64,000 nt of DNA from Caulobacter sp031457805 (GTDB taxonomy: Bacteria; Pseudomonadota; Alphaproteobacteria; Caulobacterales; Caulobacteraceae), in contig NZ_JAVDXI010000003.1 of assembly GCF_031457805.1 (NCBI RefSeq), positions 372,001-436,000 of the forward strand, given 5' to 3'. The translations under genes and the position numbers were made by a program. Positions 27,602-36,447 of this stretch are shown piece after piece. The first letter of the stretch is position 1; every line of letters starts with the position of its first letter. The notes under the pieces are model-generated. The model made no database searches, was not told where the DNA came from, and saw nothing but the letters and a program-made list of their open reading frames with translations.

Positions 27602-28849
27602 ATGATCGATCGGCGGGGGTTTCTGAATCTGACGGCGGCCGGGCTGGCGGGGGCGACCGGGGCTCAGGCCCAGCCCTCCGCAAAGCCGACGGCCAAGGCC
27701 AAAGCCGGCGCGCCGGACGTGGCGGTGGTCGGGGCCGGGGTGTTCGGGGCGTTCACGGCCCTGTCGCTGCGCGAGCGGGGCCTGTCGGTGCTGGCGCTGG
27801 ACCAGTACGGCCCGGCCAGCCCGAGGGCTTCGTCCTCGGGCGAGACCCGCTCGATCCGCGCCGGCTATGGCGACCAGGGCTTCTATTCGGCCTGGTCGAT
27901 GCGGGCCCTGGCGATGTGGAAGGCGCGCGAGGCCGATTTCGGCCGTCAGCTCCTGTTCCCCAACGCCCGCCTGGAGCTGGCCCAGCGCTGGACCCCGGGC
28001 CTAACCGCTCAGAAGGCGATCTTCGAGCGCCTGAACCTGCCCTATGAGGTGGCCGACCGCGAGGCGTTGCGCCGCCGCTATCCGCAGATGGCCTTTGACG
28101 ACGTCGAGTTCGCCTTCGTCGAGACCGCCGCCAGCGCCGCGGTGATCAAGGCGCGCGAGGCGGTGCTGGCCGCCATGGACGTCTTCGCCCGCAAGGGCGG
28201 GGCCTTACGCTTCGCCCGCGCGGTTCCCGGGCGCGCCGAGGGCCGGCGCCTGAGCCATCTGGCCCTCGACGGCGGCGACAGCCTCGCCGCCGGCCAGTTC
28301 GTGTTCGCCTGCGGGCCGTGGGCGGGGAAGCTGTTTCCAGAGCTCGCCAAGCCGCGCGTGTCGGTCTGGCGCAGCGAGTACTTCTATTTCGGCCCGCCGG
28401 CGGGCGATGACCGCTTCTCGTGGCCCCACCAGCCGGCCTGGCACGACCACATCCTGGGCGGCTATGGTTTCGGCAGCCTGGAGCGGGGCCTGAAATACGC
28501 GCCCGACGCCGGCGGCCGCGTCACCCAGGACCCGGACGCCGCCGAGCGCCTGCCGACCGACTATCTGCTGAAAAAGGGCCGCGACTACATGGCCCGCCGC
28601 TTTCCGGCGATGCGCGACGCCCCCGTCATGGAGGCCCGCGTCTGCCAGGTCGACAACACCGCAAACAGCCACTTCGTCATCGACCGCCACCCCGACTACG
28701 ACAATGTCTGGCTGGCCTTCGGCGGCGGCGGCCACGGCTTCAAGCACGGCCCGATGGTGGGCGAGTACCTGGCCGACCGCCTGCTGGGCAAACCGGCCGA
28801 TCCGGAGACCGCGCGGGTGTTCAGCCTAGCGGGGCACGGGGCGGGATGA
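27602..28849 (+). CDS. Tat-exported FAD-dependent oxidoreductase (DAO family)
   Basis: A 415-residue protein with a twin-arginine signal (DRRGFLNL at 3-10, hydrophobic to about 23), so it is probably folded with FAD before export to the periplasm. The FAD-binding Rossmann motif is VVGAGVFG (42-49). The DAO fold resembles monomeric sarcosine oxidase/N-methyltryptophan oxidase, with FGGGGHGFKHGPMVGEYLADR near the C-terminus. A likely activity is oxidation of N-methyl or other secondary amines, but the substrate is unknown. ATG 27602 has GAGGGGAG upstream; an upstream in-frame extension runs through repeat DNA and was rejected. Confidence 0.87.
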   Translation: MIDRRGFLNLTAAGLAGATGAQAQPSAKPTAKAKAGAPDVAVVGAGVFGAFTALSLRERGLSVLALDQYGPASPRASSSGETRSIRAGYGDQGFYSAWSMRALAMWKAREADFGRQLLFPNARLELAQRWTPGLTAQKAIFERLNLPYEVADREALRRRYPQMAFDDVEFAFVETAASAAVIKAREAVLAAMDVFARKGGALRFARAVPGRAEGRRLSHLALDGGDSLAAGQFVFACGPWAGKLFPELAKPRVSVWRSEYFYFGPPAGDDRFSWPHQPAWHDHILGGYGFGSLERGLKYAPDAGGRVTQDPDAAERLPTDYLLKKGRDYMARRFPAMRDAPVMEARVCQVDNTANSHFVIDRHPDYDNVWLAFGGGGHGFKHGPMVGEYLADRLLGKPADPETARVFSLAGHGAG

Positions 28850-28863
28850 GGGGATGCGATGAT

Positions 28864-28978
28864 GCTCCCCCGCAGTGCGGGGGAGCTGCCGCGAAGCGGC
28901 TGAGGGGGCGAGCTGGAGGCCGAACGTGCGGGCCCCCTCCGGCCCGCTGGGCCACCTCCCCCGCGACGCGGGGGAGGA
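28864..28978. repeat. GC-rich palindromic intergenic repeat (copy 3)
   Basis: It opens GCTCCCCCGCAGTGCGGGGGAG and ends CCTCCCCCGCGACGCGGGGG, with CTGCCGCGAAGCGGCTGAGG and GGCCCGCTGGGCC inside. It lies between two convergent genes (FAD oxidoreductase and the 94-residue protein), where it can act as a bidirectional terminator. Confidence 0.75.
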
Positions 28979-28979
28979 T

Positions 28980-29264
28980 CTAGGCCCCCGCCCGCTCCCG
29001 CACCGCCCGAAACACCATCGCCATCTCGATGTGGGTGTGCACGAAGCCGCGTTCGAACAGCACGGTCAGCAGGCGGTCATAGGCGTCGTCGTGGTCGCGC
29101 ATCGTCACGCTTCCGGGCGTGCGGGCTTCCTGTTCGACCAGAGCCAGGGCCTCCGGGGCCTCGGCGCGCAGGGCGGCGAGGACCTCGTCGATCTCGTCGG
29201 CCGTGTAGTCCGGCGGCGCGTGGGCGCGGCCGGGGTCGATCGGCGGGCGGCGAGAGAAACCCAC
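28980..29264 (-). CDS. Hypothetical protein
   Basis: A 94-residue soluble, acidic, mostly helical protein (starts MGFSRRPPIDPGRAHAPPDY, with a DEIDEVLAALRAEAPEAL helix). No motif or family recognised. It lies downstream of the heparinase gene in the same direction, 62 bp from its stop, and ends at a palindromic repeat. Confidence 0.6.
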   Translation of the reverse strand: MGFSRRPPIDPGRAHAPPDYTADEIDEVLAALRAEAPEALALVEQEARTPGSVTMRDHDDAYDRLLTVLFERGFVHTHIEMAMVFRAVRERAGA

Positions 29265-29326
29265 GGCGGCTTACTGCCCCAGAGCGTGACTTGCGCCGAA
29301 ACCGGCTTCCACTTTCGGCGTCACGC

Positions 29327-31057
29327 TCACCCCTCGGCCCGGGTGAGCTTCCAGCGGATCTTGGCCCCGACTTCGGGGCGGACCTGGCTTTTCAGCACGA
29401 TCTGGCCGGCCTTGCGGGCCAGGCCGTGGTCGAAGTGGGCGCTGGGGGCGATCTCGACGTCGATGGCGTCGTTGCGCAGCCACCAGCCGATATTGTTCGG
29501 CCCCCGGATCAGCACGCTCTTGCCGTCGCGGGCGATCGAGGCGCGGGCCTCGGGGTGCAGGTGGAAGCGCACGGCGAAGGGCAGGTAGCGGCGCGGGCCT
29601 TCGGCCGCCTTGGGGTCGAGGGCCAGGGGCGAGAGGCTGTCTTCGCCGCGCAGCTCGTCATTGACCGCGTCGAGAAAGAGGCGCCGAGCGTGAGTCAGGC
29701 CCAGATGCCGCCAGCCGTCGTGGACGATGTCCAGCCAGACGCCGCCGACGTCGTCGTGGCGCTTGGCCTCGACCTTGGTCGCGCCATCGACCAGCCAGGG
29801 TCCCAGGGCCTTGGCGCGGAAGCCCGACAGCGGCCGGCCGGCCGAGCCGTCGCCGACGCTGACGGTCGAGGCCGCGTCCGACAGCCGGAAGGCGTGGGCG
29901 CCGGCGGCCTCGGGGCTCCAGCCGCAGCTGGTGATCAGGCGGTCCTTGGCGCAGACGATCTCCAGCGCCGCGGGCTGGGCGCAGGCGTTGACGCTCAAGG
30001 GGCCGGCCGGGGGGGCGCCGCAGTCGGCGATCACCTCAAGGCTGCCGCCGATCATCTTGTGATAGCCGCTGTGCGGGGCGGCGTTCAGGGGGCGGGGACC
30101 GGCGTCGTCATGGGCCAGGGCGGCGGCGATCCGCGCTGGGCCGACCGTCTCGCCGCCGTGGAAGGCCGCCAGATGTCCGTCCCCCAGGGTGAAGAACCGC
30201 GTGGCGCTGGACAGCCGGTCGATGGCCCGCGACAGGGTCTCGGGGCTGGGACGGCCGCGCTGGCCCAGGGCGTCATCGAGGGTCAGCAGGTCGAACAGAA
30301 GCTCGATCCCAGCCTCGGGGCTGCGGGTGGCGTGACCGCCGTCGCCCAGCACCATGGCGTCCAGCCGGGGGACCAGGGCCTTGAGGGCCTTGTCGATCAA
30401 TTGCTCGCCCGCCTTGCCGGCCAGGACGCAGCCGGCCAGGCCCGCGGCGGCGGCGCGTTCGAGGGCGCGTTCGGGGCTGCGCCTGATCTCCAGCAGGTGG
30501 CGACCCTGGCGGGCGAGATCGAAGACGAGATCGGCGACCTCGGCGTCGCTGCCTTCGGCGGCCAGGCTCTTGGCGGCGCAGGCCAGGTTGTGGACGCGCC
30601 GCTCCAGGCATTCGGGGCCCCAGGAGAAGGCGTTCCACTTGCCGAACACCCGCCGCCAGTCGTCGATCAGGCGCAGGGCGCGGCGGGCGCCGTCGGGGCC
30701 GGCGGCGACCAGGTCCGGCAGCCAGTCGAAGCGGTGCAGGCTGACGGCGAAGCGGCGCGAGGGGCTGGCGGTGTCGAACGGATCGCCGTCCGGGCCGAGC
30801 CGCAGCGAACCACCGTCCAGGGCCAGGGTCCCAGCCAGGATCTTCTGGCCGTGGGCGGGGTCGACCGGACGCGGATCGTGCGGCCGGGCGGCGAGGCCTT
30901 CTGGCCGGGGCAGGGCGATCTTCAGGCGATGGGGCCCCGAGCCGAACCACTCGCGCTCAACATGGCCGGCGGCCTCGGCGCGGATCGCCTTCCACAGCAC
31001 GCCGCCCCGCGGCAGCGCGGGGAGGGCCAGGCCGAGGACGGGGGGTTTGCCGGCCAT
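29327..31057 (-). CDS. Heparinase II/III family protein
   Basis: A 576-residue protein with the two-part layout of heparinase II/III-like lyases. The N-terminal alpha/alpha toroid (about 60-300) includes the signature WNAFSWGPECLERRVHNL. The C-terminal beta domain (about 310-570) includes SGYHKMIGGSLEVIADCGAPP, where active members carry a catalytic Tyr/His. Such enzymes eliminate uronic-acid-containing polysaccharides. No signal peptide is visible, which is unusual for a lyase of external glycans. It starts 9 bp after the rpe stop, so the two are almost certainly co-transcribed. Confidence 0.87.
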   Translation of the reverse strand: MAGKPPVLGLALPALPRGGVLWKAIRAEAAGHVEREWFGSGPHRLKIALPRPEGLAARPHDPRPVDPAHGQKILAGTLALDGGSLRLGPDGDPFDTASPSRRFAVSLHRFDWLPDLVAAGPDGARRALRLIDDWRRVFGKWNAFSWGPECLERRVHNLACAAKSLAAEGSDAEVADLVFDLARQGRHLLEIRRSPERALERAAAAGLAGCVLAGKAGEQLIDKALKALVPRLDAMVLGDGGHATRSPEAGIELLFDLLTLDDALGQRGRPSPETLSRAIDRLSSATRFFTLGDGHLAAFHGGETVGPARIAAALAHDDAGPRPLNAAPHSGYHKMIGGSLEVIADCGAPPAGPLSVNACAQPAALEIVCAKDRLITSCGWSPEAAGAHAFRLSDAASTVSVGDGSAGRPLSGFRAKALGPWLVDGATKVEAKRHDDVGGVWLDIVHDGWRHLGLTHARRLFLDAVNDELRGEDSLSPLALDPKAAEGPRRYLPFAVRFHLHPEARASIARDGKSVLIRGPNNIGWWLRNDAIDVEIAPSAHFDHGLARKAGQIVLKSQVRPEVGAKIRWKLTRAEG

Positions 31058-31066
31058 CGCGATCCG

Positions 31067-31726
31067 TCAGCCGCCCTTGAGCGCGCGGATGTTGTCGGCG
31101 TAGGCGGCGGGACCACCCTTGAAGACCGCCGAGCCGGCGACGAGGGCGGTGGCTCCAGCGGCCACGCATTGCGGGGCGGTGACCGGAGTGACGCCGCCGT
31201 CGACCTCGATGATGATATCGAGCCCGGCCTTGTCGACCAGCTTGCGCAGGGCCTCGACCTTGCGCAGCTGGCCCGGAATGAAGCTCTGGCCGCCAAAGCC
31301 GGGGTTCACTGACATGACCAGCAACAGGTCGACGTCCTCGAGGATCCATTCGACGTGGTCGATGCCCGTCGAGGGGTTGAACACCACGCCCGCCTTGGCG
31401 CCCAGTTCGCGGATGCGCTTCAAGGAGCGGTGCAGGTGCGGGCCGGCCTCGGGATGGATGCTGATGAGGTCGGCCCCGGCGGCGCGGAAGGCCTCCAGAT
31501 ACGGATCGGCCGGGCTGATCATCAGGTGCACGTCGAACGGGATCTTGGCGTGCGGCCGGATGGCTTTGACGATGTCGGGGCCCAGCGTGATGTTGGGCAC
31601 GAAGTGGCCGTCCATCACGTCCACGTGCACCCAGTCGGCGCCGGCCGCTTCGATGGCGGCGACTTCTTGCCCGAGCTTGGCGAAGTCGGAGGCGAGGATG
31701 GAGGGGGCGATGATCGGCGCGGTCAT
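31067..31726 (-). CDS. rpe: Ribulose-phosphate 3-epimerase
   Basis: A TIM-barrel enzyme interconverting ribulose 5-phosphate and xylulose 5-phosphate in the pentose phosphate pathway. 219 residues, normal length. Metal and catalytic motifs are HVDVMDGHFVPN (34-45), DVHLMI (about 65-70), VNPGFGGQSF (about 140-149) and EVDGGV (about 174-179). It lies between rsmB (upstream, after a short hairpin) and the heparinase gene (9 bp downstream). Confidence 0.96.
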   Translation of the reverse strand: MTAPIIAPSILASDFAKLGQEVAAIEAAGADWVHVDVMDGHFVPNITLGPDIVKAIRPHAKIPFDVHLMISPADPYLEAFRAAGADLISIHPEAGPHLHRSLKRIRELGAKAGVVFNPSTGIDHVEWILEDVDLLLVMSVNPGFGGQSFIPGQLRKVEALRKLVDKAGLDIIIEVDGGVTPVTAPQCVAAGATALVAGSAVFKGGPAAYADNIRALKGG

Positions 31727-31756
31727 GGCCCTGGCTTAACCGCGTCGCGCCGCTCT

Positions 31757-31798
31757 GTCATCTCTGCTTGCCTCGGTCCCGGCTTTCGCCGGGATGAC
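31757..31798. repeat. Short GTCATC...GATGAC hairpin between rsmB and rpe
   Basis: A perfect stem CCCGGC-TTTC-GCCGGG (31778-31793) sits inside outer GTCATC/GATGAC ends. It matches the core of the REP-like units at 3.6 and 44.6 kb and could end the rsmB transcript. Confidence 0.6.
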
Positions 31799-31801
31799 AG
31801 C

Positions 31802-33097
31802 TTACGCCGTCACCTTGCGAAACCGCGCGGCGAAGAAGCCGTCCTGACCGTCGTCGCGGTGGTGCGGCAAAAGGCGCAGGGTCCCGCGCGGGGTCAGGCT
31901 GGCCTGCGGGAAGCCGGCCGACGGCGCCTCGGCGGCGGTGATCGGCTCCAGCGCCATGTCCTTGCGGCGGGCCAGGAACGCCTCGACCTGAGCCTCGCCC
32001 TCTTCGGGTTCCAGCGAGCAGACGCAGTAGACGAGGCGCCCGCCGGGCTTCAGCCGGTCGGCGGCGGCGTCCAGGATCCGGGCCTGCACGCCGGCCAGGC
32101 TGGCCACGTCGCCGGGCCGCGCGGCCCACAGCACGTCGGGATGCCGGCGGAACGTGCCGGTGGCGCTGCAGGGCGCGTCCAGCAGGATGGCGTCGAAGGT
32201 TCGCTCATCGTCCCAGGCGCCGGCGTCGGCGGCGACGATCTCGGCGGTGAGGCGCGTGCGGGTCAGGTTCTCCGACAGGCGCTTCAAGCGGGCGGCCGAG
32301 CGGTCCAGGGCCACGACCTGCGCGCCGGCGGCCGCCAGTTGCAGGGTCTTGCCGCCCGGCGCGGCGCAGAGGTCGAGCACGCTCTGGCCCGACTGGACGT
32401 CCAGCAGGCGAGCGGGGACGGCGGCGGCGGCGTCCTGCACCCACCAGCCGCCGTCCTCGAAGCCGGGCCAGGCGGCGACGTCGCCCTTGCGGCGCAAGCG
32501 CAGGGTCCCGCCGGGCAGGGCCTCGGCCTCCAGCGCCGCGATCAGCGAAGTCAGGTCGGCGCCGGGCTTGGCCGACAGGTCGGTGGCCGGCTCGATGGCG
32601 ATCTGGCCGGCGATCTCCCGCGCCGTGGCCTCGCCGAACGCCGACACCCAGCGGGCGTACAGCCACGGCGGCGCCAGCAGGCTGGGATCATCGGTCGGCG
32701 GCGCATCGCGCAGCAGGCCGCGCAGCACAGCGTTGACCAGGCCCTTGAACGGCCGGCTGGTCTTGTTGGCGCCCGCCAGCTCCACCGAGGTCGCCACGGC
32801 GGCGAAGGCGGGGACCTCCAGATAGAAGGCCTGCGCCGCGCCCAGACGCAGAAGGTGCATCACCCGGTCCGGCGGGGCCTTTTGCAGGCGCGCCGTCAGG
32901 GCGCGGTCGATGGGGCCAAGGTGGCGCAGCACGGCCATGGCCAGCGCCCGCGCGAACGCGCGCTCACGCGGCTCCAGGAAGCGGAAACCGTTGGCGGAGG
33001 CGGCTTCGTCGAGGCCGCCGCGACGCGACAGGGCCGCGTCGATCAGGGTAAGGGCGGCTTCCCGGGCGGGGAGGCCGTCGTTCAGTTCTTGAGTCAC
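31802..33097 (-). CDS. rsmB: 16S rRNA cytosine-C5 methyltransferase (RsmB/NOP2 family)
   Basis: SAM-dependent methylation of a cytosine in 16S rRNA (C967 in E. coli). 431 residues: an N-terminal NusB-like domain (about 10-140) and a C-terminal Rossmann methyltransferase with DLCAAPGGKTLQLAA. The two catalytic cysteines are in DAPCSATG (Cys310) and VCSLEPEEG (Cys360). Their 50-residue spacing equals that of E. coli RsmB (325/375). It is divergent from the SDHAF4-like gene. Confidence 0.94.
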   Translation of the reverse strand: MTQELNDGLPAREAALTLIDAALSRRGGLDEAASANGFRFLEPRERAFARALAMAVLRHLGPIDRALTARLQKAPPDRVMHLLRLGAAQAFYLEVPAFAAVATSVELAGANKTSRPFKGLVNAVLRGLLRDAPPTDDPSLLAPPWLYARWVSAFGEATAREIAGQIAIEPATDLSAKPGADLTSLIAALEAEALPGGTLRLRRKGDVAAWPGFEDGGWWVQDAAAAVPARLLDVQSGQSVLDLCAAPGGKTLQLAAAGAQVVALDRSAARLKRLSENLTRTRLTAEIVAADAGAWDDERTFDAILLDAPCSATGTFRRHPDVLWAARPGDVASLAGVQARILDAAADRLKPGGRLVYCVCSLEPEEGEAQVEAFLARRKDMALEPITAAEAPSAGFPQASLTPRGTLRLLPHHRDDGQDGFFAARFRKVTA

Positions 33098-33214
33098 CGC
33101 CTCGCCGTGCCTCGGGACGCGCCCGGACGCAAGTCTATTGTCGCCCGGCGCTGTGGACGGCGATGATTGCCGGCGGCCAGGATCGCTCTATATCGGCAGG
33201 TGAGGAGCCCGCGC

Positions 33215-33439
33215 ATGACCGACACCCCGACCCCCGAAGCCGACGCCGCGCCCGAGGTTCCCGGCGCCGCCCCCGGCAAGACGCTGACGCCCGCCGCCCG
33301 CCGCGCGCTTGAGGAAGCCGCCGCCCGCCGCGCCGCCGAGGCGGCCTTGGCCTTGCCGCCGGAAGAGGGCGGCCGCGACGGTCCTGAGCCCACGCGCTTC
33401 GGCGACTGGGAGAAGAAGGGCGTCGCCGTCGACTTCTGA
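33215..33439 (+). CDS. DUF1674 / succinate dehydrogenase assembly factor 4-like protein
   Basis: A 74-residue protein whose last ~20 residues read PTRFGDWEKKGVAVDF, the DUF1674/SDHAF4 signature. In eukaryotes SDHAF4 binds flavinylated SdhA and helps assemble complex II; the bacterial homologue probably does the same in the cytoplasm. The first two thirds are low-complexity Ala/Pro/Glu with no fold expected. ATG 33215 follows AGGTGAGGA. No sdh genes lie in this window. Confidence 0.85.
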   Translation: MTDTPTPEADAAPEVPGAAPGKTLTPAARRALEEAAARRAAEAALALPPEEGGRDGPEPTRFGDWEKKGVAVDF

Positions 33440-33496
33440 GTGCGAACTCATCTGACCATTCTAGGCGTTCCAACCGGGCGGACAAGGCTCTGTTAT

Positions 33497-33506
33497 TTAT
33501 CGATAA
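33497..33506. promoter_or_regulatory. AT-rich palindrome upstream of the GH115 gene
   Basis: TTATCGATAA is an exact ten-base palindrome in an otherwise GC-rich leader, about 180 bp upstream of the chosen start. Substrate-induced glycoside hydrolase genes often carry LacI or GntR operators, and this is the only dyad seen in the 249-bp gap. Speculative. Confidence 0.3.
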
Positions 33507-33688
33507 TGCAAGACCGCGCCTAGGGCGGGCGCGGAAATGATTGCGGTAACATCGCGGTTGTGCTGACCTGTGGCCTGACCAGTTTACAATCTGGTGCGGT
33601 CATGTCGTCGGTCCCCATGCGTCCAGCCCAAGGGCCTGGACGGGTCCTCGACGCTGCCCGAAACCAGGATGCCGGGGAGACGCGCGTG

Positions 33689-36343
33689 GTGATTGGGTTT
33701 GAGACGGCCGGCCGCGTCAGCGGTCCATGGCGGGCATGGCGTCGCTTTTCCCGGGCGCAGACCCGCCATGCGGCCGGTCTGGCCCTGACGCTGATTGTGA
33801 CGATGGTCGCCTCGGCGGCTCTCGCCTGCGTCGCGCCCGTCGATGTCTGCGCCACCAAGCGGTCAGGCGGCTTCACGCTGATCGAGGGCGGCGTCCCCGC
33901 CGATGTCTATATCGACGCCGAGGCCGACCCGGCGGTGCGCTACGCCGCCGCCAGCCTGCGCGAGGACCTTGGCCGAGTCAGCGGACGGCCAGCGACCGCC
34001 CTGACGACGCTTGCCGAGGCGCGAGGGCCAACGATCATTCTGGGGCAGCTGGGCAAGAGTCCGGCGATCGACGCGCTGGTGAAGAGCGGCAAGCTCCCGC
34101 TCCAGGACCTGACGGGGCAGTGGGAAGGCTACCGCCAGGTGGTCGTCGAGCGGCCCACTCCAGGGATCCAGCGCGCCCTCGTCATCGTCGGCTCCGACCG
34201 GCGGGGCGCCGTCTTCGGGGCCTATGACCTGTCGGAGCGGATGGGCGTGTCGCCCTGGGTCTGGTGGGCCGACGTGCCGGTCACGCAGCGTTCGGCGCTC
34301 TATCTGGTCGCCGGCGCGCGCGCCGATCATCCGCGCGTCAAGTATCGCGGCTTCTTCATCAATGACGAGGACCCGGCGTTCAGCGGCTGGGCGAAGGCCA
34401 AGTTCGGCGGGATCAACGCCAAGGCCTATGCGCACGTTTTCGAACTGATGCTGCGGCTGAAGGCCAACTACCTCTGGCCCGCCATGTGGGCGCCCAAGGC
34501 GTTCAATGACGATGATCCGGACAACAAGGTGCTCGCCGACGCGATGGGCGTGGTGATGGGCAGCTCCCACCATGAGCCCATGACCCGGGCGCAGGACGAA
34601 TGGCATCGCAACAAGGACAAGGGCGTCACCGGCGGGCGCTGGGACTACGCCACCAACGCCGAAAACCTGCGGACGTTCTGGCGCGGCGGCGTCGAGCGGA
34701 TGATGTCCAAGGGTGACGGCGTCGGCTACGAGAGCCTGATCACCGTCGGCATGCGCGGCGACGGCGACGAGCCGATGGCCGAGGGGGCGGCCACCGAACT
34801 GCTCGAGACGATCGTCCGCGACCAGCGCGCGATCATCGCCGACGTCACCGGCAAGCCGCCGGAGAAGACCCCGCAGGTCTGGGCGCTCTACAAGGAAGTG
34901 CTCGACTACTATGACCACGGCATGCGCGTGCCCGACGACGTGACCCTGCTGTTCGCCGATGACAACTGGGGCCAGATCCGCCGGCTGCCGGTGGCGGGCA
35001 AGGACCGCCTGGATCGCGCCGGCGGCTATGGCGTCTACTACCACTTCGACTATGTGGGGGCGCCCCGGAACTACAAGTGGATCAACACCAACCAGGTCGC
35101 CAAGGTCTGGCAGCAGATGGATCTGGCCTATCAGCGCGGGGCCAAAAACCTCTGGATCGTCAATGTCGGCGACATCAAGCCGATGGAGTATCCGCTGTCG
35201 TTCTTCATGCGCATGGCGTGGAACCCGGAGGCGATGACGCCCGAAGCGCTCGAGACCTTCCCCCGCCGCTGGGCCGGCGAAACCTTTGGTCCCGAGCTTG
35301 GTCCGGAGATCGGGCGGATCCTGGCGACCTACGGAACCTACGCCGCGCGCCGTAAGCCCGAGCTGATCGATCCGGACACCTTCCGGCTTGGCGAGGGCGC
35401 CGGCGCGGTGCTGGACGGCGGCGAGTTCGGAGCGCTGGTCGAGGCCTGGCGGGAGCTCGTCCGCGCCGTCGAGGACACCAAGACGCGGGTTCGTCCCGAC
35501 CAGCAGGACGCCTACTTCCAACTGGTCGAGCATCCGGTTCTGGCGCTCTCCAACCTCTACGAAATGTACTACGCCACGGCGTGGAACCGTCGGCTGGCCG
35601 CCCGCAACGATGCGCGCGCCAATCACTTCGCCGATATCGTCGAAGCGACCTTCCGGCGCGATGCGGAGCTGACCGCGCAATATCACGCGCTCGGCGGCGG
35701 CAAGTGGGCCGGGATGATGAACCAGGTCCACATGAACTATGTCATCTGGAACGACCCCACCGAGCAGACCATGCCCAGCGTCGTCCGGGTCGCAGCCGAC
35801 ACGCCGCCGGAGAAGCTGGCGGCCAGGGTGGTGTTCGCGCGCCCGGCGGCGGTTCGACGCGATTATGCGATCCCGGCGACGGCTTACGCCAGCGCCTCAC
35901 AGGGGGCGGGATTGGCTTGGAAGACGATCACGGACCTTGGTCGCAACAAGGCGGTGATCGCCTGGCCGCAGGGGCGTCCCGCCACCGGCGTTCAGGACAA
36001 GATGTGGCTCGGCTTCGACGTCTCCGCCGCGAGCGCCGGTCCGGCGCGGGTGGCGGTGCGGATCGCTCCCACGCTGGACACCCTGGGCGGCGAGGGTGTC
36101 CGGCTGGGTGTTTCTCTCGACGACGGCGAGGTCCAGATTCTCACCGCGCGACTATCCGCGACCGGGGGCGGCGCCGTCACGGCGGGGCAGAAGGCCTGGT
36201 ACAAGGCCGTGATCGACAACGGCGTGACGCTGGACCACACGTTCGCCGATGTCGCCGCCGGCCGCCATACGCTGAAGGTCTGGCGGATCGACGACAATGT
36301 GATCCTGGAGGGCGTGAGCTTCGAGGCCGCGGCGCCGAACTGA
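33689..36343 (+). CDS. Glycoside hydrolase family 115 (xylan alpha-glucuronidase)
   Basis: An exported enzyme of about 884 residues. GH115 members remove (4-O-methyl)glucuronic acid from xylan, fitting the plant-polymer diet of Caulobacter. Typical segments are KYRGFFINDEDPAFSGW, LKANYLWPAMWAPKAFN, GMRGDGDEPM, DDNWGQIRRLP, GVYYHFDYVGAPRNYKW and NVGDIKPMEYP. The C-terminal part (about 790-880) looks like a beta-sandwich carbohydrate module. The N-terminus has a hydrophobic stretch AGLALTLIVTMVASAALA consistent with a signal peptide after an unusually long basic lead. GTG 33689 (GGGGAGA eight bases upstream) was chosen; an ATG at 33602 is possible. The ggt gene follows. Confidence 0.9.
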   Translation: MIGFETAGRVSGPWRAWRRFSRAQTRHAAGLALTLIVTMVASAALACVAPVDVCATKRSGGFTLIEGGVPADVYIDAEADPAVRYAAASLREDLGRVSGRPATALTTLAEARGPTIILGQLGKSPAIDALVKSGKLPLQDLTGQWEGYRQVVVERPTPGIQRALVIVGSDRRGAVFGAYDLSERMGVSPWVWWADVPVTQRSALYLVAGARADHPRVKYRGFFINDEDPAFSGWAKAKFGGINAKAYAHVFELMLRLKANYLWPAMWAPKAFNDDDPDNKVLADAMGVVMGSSHHEPMTRAQDEWHRNKDKGVTGGRWDYATNAENLRTFWRGGVERMMSKGDGVGYESLITVGMRGDGDEPMAEGAATELLETIVRDQRAIIADVTGKPPEKTPQVWALYKEVLDYYDHGMRVPDDVTLLFADDNWGQIRRLPVAGKDRLDRAGGYGVYYHFDYVGAPRNYKWINTNQVAKVWQQMDLAYQRGAKNLWIVNVGDIKPMEYPLSFFMRMAWNPEAMTPEALETFPRRWAGETFGPELGPEIGRILATYGTYAARRKPELIDPDTFRLGEGAGAVLDGGEFGALVEAWRELVRAVEDTKTRVRPDQQDAYFQLVEHPVLALSNLYEMYYATAWNRRLAARNDARANHFADIVEATFRRDAELTAQYHALGGGKWAGMMNQVHMNYVIWNDPTEQTMPSVVRVAADTPPEKLAARVVFARPAAVRRDYAIPATAYASASQGAGLAWKTITDLGRNKAVIAWPQGRPATGVQDKMWLGFDVSAASAGPARVAVRIAPTLDTLGGEGVRLGVSLDDGEVQILTARLSATGGGAVTAGQKAWYKAVIDNGVTLDHTFADVAAGRHTLKVWRIDDNVILEGVSFEAAAPN

Positions 36344-36447
36344 CGCCCCCCGCCGCGAGGGTCGTTGCCGCGCTCGCCGTTCGCCAAGACCGTTGTCCGC
36401 GCCCGCCAATCGGCTAGCGTGGGCGGACGAAGTCCTGGAGTCTCGCC

